The notes below the pieces were generated by a model. It had not been told where the DNA came from, ran no database searches, and was given only the letters and a program-made list of their open reading frames with translations. Positions 1 to 13,100 of a stretch of 64,000 nt of DNA are shown one piece after another; the stretch's first letter is position 1, and the number at the start of each line of letters is the position of its first letter. The stretch is taken from the NCBI RefSeq assembly GCF_050436995.1, contig NC_134747.1:4595501-4659500 (forward strand), written 5' to 3'. The DNA is from Anticarsia gemmatalis (Eukaryota > Arthropoda > Insecta > Lepidoptera > Erebidae). Made by a program: the position numbers and the translations under genes.

Positions 1-1508
1 TGGTTATAGTGGGCACTTTCTAACCCCTTTATGTGGCGGATGAGAGGTTGCACGATAAATGGACAAGTCGTGTCGCCTGAGAGCCGGCTTCCGTGCCGCG
101 GATAAGTTGCGCCACAGTCGACCCACTGTGGGGAGATTAATTCGTGGAATAAATAATAAATTGTTTATGTTTTTGTTCGATAACATGATATTAATTTTAT
201 GAACTAAATTCTAGGAGTGTTCAAATCACTCAGACCAAATTTGTTTGCACGGCCAATAGATTTTGCTTTCCGAAATTTAGTTAACTGTGGTTACACGAAG
301 AAAACACTAGAAGCGTCATTCCTCGCGAGCCCATAACCTCATAAACTACTTGCGCCGTCCGCGAACAAAACAGCCAGTGTCTGAACAAATAGTGAGGCAT
401 AAAGCAATAATCATGTCGATTATAACAAGTAGTGCACTCAACTGTTCGTCATTAGCGCCATTTTTACAAGAGTCCTGCAAAAACGCTCGGCTGTCGTTCG
501 GCTAATCGTCGGAAATTGTGCCCATTATCGGAGCACTCACTCGCAACTAAAATTATTATTGTTCGCACTAAAAGTAGCCATTTAGTCGGTGATTGCTCCG
601 GAGTGGCCTGTTTCTTGAACAGATATTGAACGTGAACTTTTAGCGATGTGCTCGTCCTCTATTGGGTCCTTTTTCCCATTTGCTGGACCATCTGAAAAGG
701 TGTAAGTGAAGTTCCATTATCGGGTGCCAGCGAATCTTCAAACAAAACACGAATCAGTGTTTGGAATCAAAAATTAGGAATTCTGCTTTTCTTCTCCCGT
801 CATGGAAGATTCTCTCCCGGCAACAATAGCAAATTTGAAAAGGTAATTTAGCTCCAATCGCGGTATTTGTCCATTTCTCAGAAGCTTTTAAAGATCCTGA
901 ATCATTTTTAGAGAGTTCTGCCAAAACATTAGCGTTTTCTCAAATCCCATTAGAACATTCTTGTGTTGAGTAATCAACAGCTATGCGAAGAAACTTGAAA
1001 ATACCTCACAGTTGACATTACCCTCGGTCCTCCGAGCCCTTGGCTTCCGGTTATCGCAACACAAAGAGGACCGGCCCTCCCCCCTCCGGCTCCCTCCGAA
1101 CAGGAACAGGAAATACTACCCTTCTATCGTTAAGGTCTACCCGCGTCACACCGTTATGCAGGAATTTTTAAAGTATTTTTAGCCCCCGGCCTTGAAGTGC
1201 GTTAATGATTCGAAGGAATGTGCCATGATTTCACTGAGATTTCGTTACGACCACATTTATTTGGGAAATGTGGCCGGTGAAAATGTTAATTCAGGGAATT
1301 AAAACGTGGGCAAGAACGAATTTTTTTGGCAACTTTCAGCTAGTAGAGATTTCAATCAAATCTTTAAACATTTCCATTGCATGATTATCTAATACGACAA
1401 TCAACCAGGCGTGATCACGCATGATAGGAACATTCATATGTATAAATTAATACCGATCGTCATCTGAAGTGTCTGAAGTTATCTCACACCTTTTGCTATA
1501 CTTATGTA
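1..1508. other. intergenic, no gene seen
   Basis: Mostly AT-rich. A GC- and pyrimidine-rich patch lies at about 1020-1145 (CCCTCCCCCCTCCGG-type). No reading frame above chance length and no repeat with clear boundaries was seen. Confidence 0.6.
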
Positions 1509-1566
1509 AGCCGAAAATATGGCCACATACCATTATTCCACGCGGTATGTGACCATATTTTCGGCT
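1509..1566. repeat. near-perfect hairpin, 23-base arms
   Basis: The arms are 1509-1531 and 1544-1566, complementary at 22 of 23 positions, with a 12-base loop. The core is AGCCGAAAATATGG on the left and CCATATTTTCGGCT on the right. The single mismatch opposes C1523 and A. The stem is shorter than most insect miRNA precursors but would fold stably. No coding gene is nearby, and the open frame at 1519-1713 runs through the loop and looks incidental. Confidence 0.85.
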
Positions 1567-4500
1567 GGCCATTTCGACCCAGGTACCTTATACACTGAAG
1601 AAATATTTGATGCCCAGGTTTGTTCATATCACAATTCCTTATATTCGCAAATTGATTATGCAATCGCTATCTCCGGAGCATCTTTAGCAACCTCACTCCT
1701 ATTTTACTTGTAGATTTGTAGTAAAGCAAACATGCACCAAATACACATTTATGAATCATTAGAATAAAAAAGGCCGTAGGGTGGCAAGGTCCCGGCCCCG
1801 GAAGCATTGCTAATGCATCCGAATGCACCCGTAGGTCGCCCCACACGCAATCAATTCATTAGCCTGTATTGTTATGCCTCTGTTTCATAGAAAATATCGC
1901 TATCGATCTTTAATAACCGTGTTTGTTATGGAATTTGATTTATTTGTGTTGGTATTATTTTTTTCAATTAGTATTTTCATTTGAGATAGGCTGAGGACAA
2001 CAGCGTTCAAATAGAATTTAATGTAATAGATATTTAATCAAACAAAACTATGAGGAATCTTATCCACGATTGTTACAAAAATTCAAAATACGCTTTGGTC
2101 TCATAATGCTTATTCTATTCATATCCCGTAATATTTATTCGCTTCCGAAAATTATTACATAACTGTGTTTACAACATTCAAAAATGCGTATTTTAAATCC
2201 AGTATCATTGAACAAAATATCACAACACTAAAAAGCAGTTTACGCAGCATAATTCCCAAATGACACCGTTTCATCCGATGAGTTCAAACATCGAGAGAAA
2301 AAACAAAAAGTAACGTAACTAGCGAGCGACAAACATGAGTTTAACTCCCAAAAACAACTTATTACCCTGTTATGAAATGTCAAAGCGTGTTTCCAGAGGG
2401 ATTCGGCGTAAAATTTTCATAATTCGGCCCAACTCGCGCTGTAAAACAAAATGTCCGACGGCGTGCAACCTGTCGACCCTTTAGTGATGTGACACATATG
2501 TATAATCCGTATATCGATAGCTGTATTCTAGAGCAGTAAGTAGCCGGTTTTCAGAATTAAAAATGTATATTTATAATGATCATTGAATTTGCCTCGTATG
2601 AAAGAGGTTAAAAGTTCTTCAAAGCGGAGGTAGTACCTAACGCCAAAAGAAATTGATATTAATTCGGCGGTAAAACGCCTTAATTCTTAGATATTTAGTG
2701 TTTTTTTTCAGTTCAATAATTATTTATTGGTTGTAAACTTTAACGTCACATTTTGTGTTTAGCAATACTGAACTCTACTAAACTTTAAACGATACCAAAA
2801 TTGATATCGAGCTCATTACACAATTCAGGTATAGAGACTTAACGACCTCGCGAGGTGAAGTAGTAAACTTACAGTAGATACTTAGTTATATTATTTGTGT
2901 AAACCTATAATGCTTTTGCTGCCAAATTGACGTCGGTTTGGTTTCACGTTGTTACATTATATGCTTTTGTACAATTTTTAAATCTGACGTTGTGCAGAAT
3001 ACCAACAAAATTTTGATTAATAACAGCTTCAAATGTCACAATAATGTTTTCAGCTTCATATCGTTAACCTTTGTGTTCAATAAGTTTAAGTTTCCCCTCC
3101 CTATCGATCAGAATAGTACAATATTTTTTAATTTTACAATAGAACGTGAGTGATCATTACTTGTGTTATTACGTCACATATTAGATACATCGGCTCCACA
3201 TCCCTTCACCCGCATCGGAAGCGGGGCGGTGTTTTGATAAATATTTGCGATTTATTTTATTCCTGGAGCCATTTTTTGAGAACGCGCCCGTAAAGAGGAG
3301 AAATGGCGTCGCACGCCATGCTCAACAGAGCGGCACTGAAGTTTTGGCGGGAAAATAAAAACGCGTTTAACTTTGTGTTAATATTATATTGTGCCATTAT
3401 TGCGCCATTTATTATAATACCGCGGAAGGGATGGGGTTGAGAGTTCGCGTTTAATGGACGTTTTGTTTGCGAGAAAAACATTTTTTTTACTCTAACGATT
3501 TTCTGTTAAACCTTTTGGAAGGGAATGATTTTTCAGCGCTGATATTTTATGCTTTGTTACAATACATACCTACGTAGTACGATGCGTTCACAAATCTGTA
3601 TTCCTGTTTTGTTTTGATTACGCGCTCTGAATTTTTAGAATTGACGCGTGATTGTAATATGAATTCATTTTAGCTTTCAGATGCACGCATAGATTTTTAT
3701 TTATTGAGCGTTTAACTACTACTACCTACACATATCTATTGATTTTATGTTACCACCTGCAGGAGGTATTTTGTCGAATATGCTTGCGATAGATAAACAA
3801 AACAATATCAAATTGGTAACTTATACTTTCACAATTTTCAAAAAGTTTGGAAACAGATTCTAGGTACTTACTTGTCTTACTTCACCAAACTGTAAACCAA
3901 AGTTGTAAAATTACTTTCAAATCTCTAATTTATTCAGTACCAGAATTCTTCATGCTAATCAAAATTTCGTCATGGTTGCCACGATCTGAAACAGTGGTAG
4001 CTTCGACCAGGGGTGTCGAGGATCTCGGGCGCTTTGTACAAAAATCATTAATTATCACCGTAACCCTATCATCCCCTTGCCAATCCCGCAACTTTGGGCA
4101 CGCTGCTCCGTGTTAAGTGTAGTAAAATATTGATTAGCAACTTCTTTGTAATTAATTTAAATAATGTTTATATTAATAGAATTAAATGTTTTCTTGTTGT
4201 CTTGAGCATATTTTTTTTACATGTGGAAAGCTTTATCCTTATTTAATTAAAGCGGGAAAATATTTACAACTAAAGAAGTCGAAAGTAGTTTCATACTACG
4301 CTTCCTGTCACGCAACACTAGAAATTTGACTCCAACCAAAACCTAAATTGTAAAACAGACCTCTATGTTTAATCATTACCGACGTCCAAACATCATTATT
4401 ATACTTCTCTATATCATACAACATATATCTTTATAAACAACCTACTATATGCATAATATTCAACTCTCTACCGCTGCAATAACCACTATCACCAGGTATA

Positions 4501-5176
4501 TATCAGTATATATGATAACCTTGCTGAGCATCGGCGACATTGACACGTCCACACTCGGCTGGATGGTGCTCACGGACACTTGAACCCTTCGAGAGCCACT
4601 GCACATTCACGCCTGCGAACATACCCCACATACTATGACACTATATCACTGTAGTATGCAGCATACCTCGGATAGTATGCTGCATATAATATGCCATAGA
4701 CTTTATGAGTAGCTTTTAGCCTAGAGTATTTTTTGTTGCCAAAGAAGTTTTTTAATTATATTCTATGTTATTTATGAAAAATACTTAAAAATCAACTTAT
4801 TCTTATCTTAAACAGTGAATATGCACATATGTAGTGTTATGACAGAAACGTGAAAGACTTACAATCTCTGATTTTGTGGCATGCTTTCTTTTTTAAGCCA
4901 TTACTATTAGGGTTTGATTTGGCAAACCCCTGAATATAGCGCTACGAGTAATGAGGAACATATCAGATCTATTGTTTAAACCAAATTTGTATTATATATA
5001 TTATGCCTATATTTATTTATTACAAAACAAATACATAAACAAAACAAAGATCCAACATTACCACACAATCGACTTCAAAAAGGCAAACAAGCGGCCGGCG
5101 TCTGGTCTATCAACGGGAAACGTGTGGCCAGGCTAATTCAACGGCCCCGATCTCGAGTAGCCGCTGAAGATAAAGG
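1567..5176. other. intergenic, no gene seen
   Basis: AT-rich. It holds a DRE-type TATCGATA at 2512-2519, an E2F-type TTTTGGCGGGAAAA at 3342-3354 in a GC-richer patch (3180-3440), and the inverted repeat at 4655. The open frames (for example 3257-3481 minus and 3847-4116 plus) have no recognisable protein features. Confidence 0.6.
4655..4686. repeat. inverted repeat, 12-bp perfect arms
   Basis: TATGCAGCATAC (4655-4666) and GTATGCTGCATA (4675-4686) are exact reverse complements separated by CTCGGATA. Related TACTATG and ATATGCCATA words lie on both sides, so the block may be a decayed longer palindrome. Confidence 0.8.
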
Positions 5177-5229
5177 CCCCCCTTCGCACCCCCTATTGCA
5201 TCACCCCCCACCCCCTACAGCCACCCCCC
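5177..5229 (-). repeat. C-run cluster; G-quadruplex potential on minus strand
   Basis: Five runs of five or six C lie in 53 bases (5177-5182, 5189-5193, 5204-5209, 5211-5215, 5224-5229), with spacers of 6, 10, 1 and 8. The minus strand could form a G-quadruplex under relaxed loop limits. The surroundings are AT-rich, so the tract stands out. Confidence 0.6.
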
Positions 5230-5954
5230 TCCGTCACCTGCCGAGTCTTTAATTGAATAATCCCCATCATTAATCATAGCACCCCGTCTGTAGGTGAACT
5301 TGAATCATTTTCAGTCACTTCTTGTGGATCGACGCCGATACAGCTGTGTCTGGGTATAGTTTGAAAGGTGTTCTTAGTATTTTGGTTGAACTTATCTGTC
5401 TTGCTATGTTAAGACTGTGGTTTAAATACCTTCCTCTCTTTCCCAGAGCAAGAAATAAATTTGTACTTGATCATAAGACATTCATATTTTCTGTAAATAA
5501 TTCGGAAAATTATTATAATAGGTATGCGTTGAGTAATGCTCTTATTTTGAACATCTTCCTTATCTTAATTAACAGAAACCACCTGTTTTATGTAAAACAG
5601 AAATGTGTTTATGAGTACATACTTAATTATCTCATTATGTAGGTACTTATAGGGAATAAGATAAGTTCACAAATAAAGTTATTCAAATACATCAGAAACT
5701 ACTTTTGTAGTTAAACGGCCAAACCTATGTATAAACACATAAGTACCCTACATCAATAAAAATAAACAGTCCACTCGGGTTCACATAGGCCGAAGGGCCG
5801 TACCTATATCAAAATCAGGAGCCCAAGCACGTTCCACATGAGCCGACCCACGCCTTACCTCCGTTACAGGCAGGAAGCCCCGTTCCTTAACTTAACGCAC
5901 ACCAACAAACAAACACACGCACACGAATAAATCCCACGCACACACTCACTCGCC

Positions 5955-6063
5955 CCTTTGTCTTAGCTAAGTGTCAACCAATAAAAACAAAGGATTCGAA
6001 AATGGAACAAAAAGTGTTGGCCAATCGCGCGGCACGTGACGCGTGTTGATGCACGGCCATTGG
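5955..6063. promoter_or_regulatory. CCAAT / E-box / Sox-site cluster
   Basis: Three CCAAT-type boxes (5978-5982, 6021-6025, reversed at 6059-6063), one CACGTG E-box (6033-6038) and two oppositely oriented Sox-like sites (CCTTTGTC near 5955, AACAAAGG near 5988) lie within about 110 bases. The block is GC-richer than its flanks. It could be a promoter or enhancer. No reading frame of note follows on either strand. Confidence 0.35.
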
Positions 6064-9000
6064 CTTGAAAAAATCCGTTTAGCTTCGATGACTCCGGCTA
6101 GACGTTGAGATTGATGCGACCGGCCGGCATTTACTTGACTTTATTTACATAAGATACCGTTTCGTAGAATATCCTACATAGTTATAGGTAGTTCACGCCC
6201 GCCAACTTGCACAAACTTTCTTTACTCAAAGTTTATAAAAGCATAAACATTTATATTTTGAAATAGAACAAACACTGTAGGTACATAGACAAGCTACACT
6301 AAATACCTAATTAATCCTAGTTGTAATGACCACGTTAAGACGATCTTCATTGAATAGGAGTCACTTTGCTACAGAATTAATTTAATGACTGTTTATTATG
6401 TAGATATAAGAGGCCGTTTAGTATCATTTAAATCGTCGCTTACGAATGTACAAGACGATTTTCATCACCTAACGAGAGACTCCTGACAGCATTATTAACA
6501 TAACACATTTACGATATCAATATTCGTCACGAGTTCTTTCGCCATTGAAACGGTTATCACTTCTCGGCATTCACGGCTCAGACTTAAGTAGGCATCCAGA
6601 GAGCACACCTCGCCGTGTGTTCACGTGTGAGAGGGGGAGGCGAGAGGGGCGAGGGGCGTTCGGAGGGTCATTTATCATTCATATCATCTTCGCTCCACTT
6701 CGCTCGCCGCACCGTCGTAAATAAATAAGAACAGACTCATCTTTTACAGCCGTCTTCGTTGTCAACAAGCGAATATCGCCGTACTACATTAAACACAAGG
6801 TCTTCATTCCTTCCTTCTATGCTTGCAGTTACTGCCTTTCAAATCTGCGTAGTTTAGTTAGTAAGCGCGTAGGTAACTATGGATATGTTTTAGATATGTG
6901 TAGATAATAGCTACTAGGTATAATAAATGTGTGGCTATGTACTGTTTGAAAGTTAAATTTGATGCTTTCTTTACGACTTTCATGTAAATATAACCCAGTT
7001 TATACTACAAGAAGAGTGAACAAGGCACTGAACGAGAATGAATGGCTATCTACGTAAGAAGGCAGTGTCATAAACAAGCATTACGCAGATTCAAGATAAT
7101 TAGAAAGCCGTTGGAAATGGCACTCTGAGAATGATTGCATTGTTCAGTGAATAGAGCGACCATTAGTGTATCGCTTAGTTTAATAGTTGTGTTGAAAAAG
7201 TTTGTTGTGGAAACTTGTCTCTTTTTGCCCGTTGCTGATATAACTCGAAATAATTATTGCTAGTACTAAATATAGTCTAACAAGAAAGGCCTAAATCTTA
7301 TGTACAAAAACCAAATCATTATCGGAAATAGTTTGTATTATTTCTGTAATACGATAAAAATTGTAATTGGATCCAAATAATACATCTATAAAACGTTGTT
7401 ACCGATTGGAACAGAGGACGCCCAACAAAGCCGCCCACGATTGCGAAACCTTTTATTATCTAAGCATATTAGGTGCTTAGACTCCAAATAATTCCGCTCG
7501 CTCCTCACTAAGAAGATTAAGAACGATTGGATGTTCGGAGAAGGTCGCCACTCCCTACCACTATAACGTAATGGCAACCTATAGGTACGAGTAGGGACTT
7601 AGAGAATGGCCCATCAATCTGAACATGCAGACTCGCCAGATCGATCACTGACCGAGCGAAACTAAAAACTCACAGAATAACCCGCCGTACACGTAAAAGC
7701 AATTACCCAAAGAAGTGGTCGATAGTAAGCAGTTCGCTTGCAAGTCAGTAATTGAAAGGCCGTGTACGAGCTGAAGCCACGTTTGTTTAGTCCGTCATAA
7801 TTGCTCGGCTGCACCTCTGAGCTGACGAGTCGCCGGCACAAAAACTCCTAAATCCAGTTCATTAGGGCTCTATTCACAGCCCACCCCTGGATGGAGATAC
7901 GCGGTGATTACTGCAACCGCTCCCGACGGCTCACGAATAAAGACTGCATCATAATTTCACCAGATACACCCTCATAACGCATTAAAAGGAATAGCGAGCT
8001 TAATTCAGCGATATAGAGTCTCATTTCGAATCGTGTAGAATCACGTCACTTGCACAATGACATGTAAAAATAATGAACAAACTTAGGCTCTCTGCGAGGG
8101 AAGTTAAGTCTTGAATGAATGAGAAGAAGGGTTAAATTTGTTTGGGAGGAGTGAAAAGAGATGCTTTGTAAATTAATAGGAGGAAAAGTTTCGCGGGACG
8201 TCGCACCGGCAAGGTTGTCGCAGTTGTGATTCAATTTGGACGCTAATTTAATGACGCTGTCGCGGAGGCAAACAAATTGATATTCATATGGGACCACGGA
8301 CGCTTTATTTATTGTTTACATTTTTGACTCGCTTGTTAATAGATGTGAAAACAAGTGTTTGTTACTCAAACACCGTTTAATTTTGTTCGCATGAGTAACA
8401 TCAAAGTTTTTTACTAATATTTTGACATGCTATGCCTTTGTTATTTAAATATGTAAACAAATAGCATTTTTTATGGTTGCTCAAAAGCCAATCTACTAGA
8501 TTTTTGCATTATTTTGGAGAACAGTATAACTTAATACTGTATAGATTAATCAAGATTTGGGACATCTGTATTTTAGTATTTATATTAAAAGACCACGATC
8601 TACTCCTCTAGAAAATATTTTTAAAATACGAAAATGTCAAGAAATTAAGATTTTTTAAATGTTTAAAAAAAATGCTTTCAAAAATACACAACTTGATTAC
8701 TAATCAATTTGGTTTTATCTCTATCTTAAAAAAAATGCAACTACACAACCAAGCAGCGAGTTCAAGACCAACCCTCTAGGTATGAATGAAATAATTTCAG
8801 CCATTAGATTCATTCAATTGGATTCAATTTACAATCGCAGTAGACGTCTCATGTAGATATAAACTGTTGTGAATGCTTTCTCCTAGCAAGTGATCAATGT
8901 AAGGTCAGTATTCGCGCACCCCGGAACATTTATATTTGTTCCCAGCATACGCGTAATGCAGCCAACGAGATAATTGGAGTGTCGGGCGCTGGCAAGCATC

Positions 9001-10060
9001 GCCCATTGTTGGTGTCGTTACTCCGTAGTTATTCAATTCAAGAGCTGCGCAGGCGACGTTGTTTCGTTCCGACAGATTGAGGCTAATCTTGTGATGTTCT
9101 TATACTGAGTCATTGAGTCATCGGTTTGGTTCATTTCATTTGTCTGTGATTTTTGCGGATGAGTCTTGTATTATTACAGCTTCTTCATTACAGTCTTTGG
9201 TACCTATTACTGCGTTAACTATTATGTTGACACAACGAATGTTTCGTTTTCTATATTTTTAATCTGTTTAGTTTTTTGCCATAACCTTCTCGAGGTGATT
9301 ATTTTACTTTTTTTTCTGTATTAGAATTTTCCATACTACTTCTCAAGTTTCCTCGTTGAGTAGTTTCAGTGAGCGAGTAGTACAAAAGCAGGACTCATTC
9401 ATGCCACCTCCTATTACAAAACAGAAAATATGAAGACAAGCTCGTATGTATCCGTAAAACGGGTGTGCATTCAGCTACAGTACTTAGACGGCTAAGCTCC
9501 GCTGTAAGGTGCAGATAAACGCGGCCAAAGTAATCCTCTTTGTATAAAAATGTCCCCGGTGTCGCCCCCTGCCGGCACGACTTTATTAAAAAGCACGTAA
9601 TCCCCACTAGTGGACTGGGTAACGCGATTATACTCTATATAACAACTCAATATGCGAGCACCGATATGAAATTGAATTTAAATCCGTTTTGCGTTGATGC
9701 CAGTGTTGCTAAATAATAAAGGTGGACGACTGATTGATACGTGTTAATTAATTTTAAGCATTCTGTTTTAGCTTTCTGATAAAAGGTTGTTAATATTTTG
9801 TTTACTAATCGAAAATGCCGATGTACAATGTCAATCGCAATTCATAATTCTTTTCTATTCGTATACGTAGTAAGAAGATAAACTTAGCTTCTGAAGAGAA
9901 TATGAACGATAAGAAAGTAAACTAAGTTAGTGATTTCTAACCTAAGGTACTAGAAATGTAAGACTAATGACTACCCACAATTGTAACAAATCACCTAAAC
10001 GAGCTTAAAGAACACATGAAAACGTAGCAAAAGTAGCTTCTAATATGCAAACAGAAGTTG
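6064..10060. other. intergenic, no gene seen
   Basis: AT-rich with two GC-richer patches. One at 6600-6720 is purine-rich (GAGAGGGGGAGGCGAGAGGGG-type) and then CG-rich. The other is at 7740-7940. No coding frame or mobile element is recognisable. Confidence 0.55.
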
Positions 10061-10186
10061 TCATTGGCCGTATCTTGACACCCCGACAGCCAGGAAGCGG
10101 GGAGAGGTGGCACACTTCATTACTCGCACATCAAACAATCGCGCCGCCGCCGCCATCTTGCCGGAAGTGACGTCACTGACGTGCCG
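10061..10186 (-). promoter_or_regulatory. YY1/ETS/CRE promoter-like cluster with a short minus-strand ORF
   Basis: CGCCGCCATCTTG is followed directly by CCGGAAGTGACGTCAC, a composite of a YY1/Pho site, an ETS site and a full CRE (TGACGTCA at 10168-10175). This packing is typical of CpG promoters. On the minus strand the YY1 site holds an ATG (10156-10154) with A at -3 and G at +4. It opens a 31-codon frame (MAAAARLFDV...) ending at 10061. I cannot identify a protein or a clear splice donor, so the frame may be incidental. Confidence 0.4.
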
Positions 10187-13100
10187 CCGCGATCGCTTTG
10201 ATCCTCACAAAAATAAGTCTTCATTTGGCTGGGCTGCATCAAGTTCGCTCCAGTCTAAATGTAATTGCTTCGCTTCGTGAGTTGGGGGGCTTGGCTCAAG
10301 AATTTAGGTTTATGAAAGTGCTGCTGTTAACAATGTGATGACACCTTCCTGAAAGGTGATTAAAAATAAATGAAATATTCCGCTCAAGTTGTAATCTTAC
10401 TGAATTTATACTTGGTTAACTCAAGTAATAATTATCTCTCTCTGAAGATCTCCAAATGCCAGACTACCGTTTGAAGGTGTACAAACTACAAGTTGGTATC
10501 TTGTATAACAAATAAAGTATACAAATCCTTGAACGGTTCAACGACCTCTAATTGTTGCCTCTGACGATTTATTCAAGTCCAGACAGAATAAACGTCAAGA
10601 AAACATTACGTCAGAAATCACCTCCCGTAGTCTTCATAAGAATGATTTCCCCCGTTCAAATGACGTAACAATAGAATAATCAGTACAAATATGATTTGTT
10701 CTCGCAATAGATGAAAATAAATATTTTGGCGGGGAACAGATCGAATTACTAATAGTACCTCCCCCGCAGATTACTACGAGGGCTTACGTTCAATTCATTC
10801 GTTCATTCAATTCTTCAATTATAGTTCGTGAATACAACTAGCACCCTAGCGAATATCCTTTTCTACGACAATATGGGCATTATAGGTTATCCTTATGTAA
10901 CATTGTAAAAGTTCCTTTCTATTTGAAAGCGGTTCAAGTAACTATTAAAATTATTTGCAATATTTACTTTTTCATTTCATAATAGAATAGGCTGATCAAT
11001 GGAAATATTGTAGAATATTTTTACAAAATAAAACACAGTGGTCATACCGTGAATCTCAAAAGAAATTGATGATAAAATAAAAAACAATGTAAGCAATTTA
11101 CATATTTAAGTCTCAAACAGTATAACTAAAATAATCATCCTTTGCAGTCTTAAAGTAAAAAAAGAACTCATTCTACGATGATCCTAATCAAATCCTTTAA
11201 TTTGTCGACATGTAATTTTACGGCCTATTTAATACTTGTAGGCGGCAACTTTCAACACAAGCTTAATAAAAAAAAAATATAACTTTTTATCACAGTTGGT
11301 AACAGTCCGATTGAAAAGACCCTCCTTTTCTCGCAAGTTTTTATCAAAACCACAGAATCCCGTATCAAAAACGTTGACAACAAATAAATCGTGAAAACAA
11401 TACCGATCACACTAAATCATGTTACTATTCACAACACTAGCTCCCACATGCTTGAAAAAAGTTATAAAATAAAAGAAAAAATTAAAGAAGTGTGTCACCT
11501 CCCATCAGAAGACAAAAGGCTAACCTTAATTGAGGTGGAAAAAGGCTGGGAGGAGCACAAAGGCGTTAGTTGTCATGCCTTATCAATGGAATTAAGGGCA
11601 TATTATGTACAATGAAAGGATTACACAGGTGTTCTCCTGGCTGAGAGGAAAAAACCGGTGCCTGACTGCGATCGCGCCGATCAGATTTGTTTGTAGATCT
11701 TTGTTGATTTTTTAGCGGCTCTTTTGGTGTTTAGAGATGTATTAGTATGTGATTTAGCTTTGATATTCAAATGAATTCGATTTGAATATTAATGTGAGTC
11801 ATTCGATATTAATTTGAACAGGAAGCCTCTGGGAACCTAAAGCTGAAAATAAGGATCAAGATACGTGCTGAACTCTGTTCCCCTGTGCAGTGTATTTTTA
11901 TAAAAGAATAAGAAAAAAACATTTTTGACTTAAATTATCAAAACGGTATAAAATCCAAAAAAACTCTTAACACCAATAAACTATGTTCACAAAGTAAAAC
12001 AATCTCTCAATAAAACGGTCCAAATGGACACGAAACTTCTGTTCCAATTACCGACAACTTCTCCCTATCGATATATGACGTGTAACAAGTAGGACTCGTA
12101 TGAGAAACATCATTAACCTCCATTGAGCTGTGACGTCATCTGCGATGCACTTTGTCTAGCGTCTCGCGTTACCTGTCACCGCCACCCATTAGCGGCCTGA
12201 CCTCCCGCGTCTAACCTACCCTCTCTAAGTTACCCTCCGTCTTGGCTCCACGCCAACTTTACTTTGCACCTATCATACTTATATCACAACAATAAACCCT
12301 TAGGAATAAAGCACGAATTTCTTTGGCCTATACTTCTCAAACTGCAATATTAATTTTGCCAAATATTGACCCAAAACTTGTCATTTACTCCGTGATTACT
12401 CGCTACGCACTCGCACTCTATTTGATAGTTTGACAGCGACATCGGTTATTAGTAAGTCTCGATTACAGTGTCGATGTGTTTTGTATCGATTTGTTCAAGG
12501 AAACTCTTGATTTATATCAAGCATTAAGATCGTATCTCGAATGTTAAAAGGCGGTAATTAAAAGTTTATCACGTGCGCGGATCCATACTTATTAATTATG
12601 CACTCGTATCAGTTACATCAATGCCGTAATAAATGAGTTGCACCGTCACGACAATGTATGCAAATTGATATTATGATTGCATTTAACACCTCGAGCAATC
12701 ATTTAAGTCTATTAAAAGTCGCATGCAATCATCGAGAAAGTATGAAGCCCGAAGTATCACGACACGACATTCTGACGCGACAAGTCTTTGTATGCAATTC
12801 TTTTAGAATATTATACCACCTTTATGTCTCAGTTGCCGCAGGAAATGACAATTATTTTTGCTCCAATCCTTAAGGGCGGAGAGAATGGGAGCTCTTTCAC
12901 ACGCGCAAAATAGCTCGAAGGAGCCCTTTGTGCGATACACGGCAACACAAAAAATATGTCCATTCACAAAAATAGGTTAGTCGCGAATTTTATGGACGCA
13001 ATAGCATTCACATAAAACAGGTGATTTTAAACTTTATTCGACCGACATTAAAATTTAAAATGTATTGCAAATATGATACATTGAAATATTTGGTGACATC

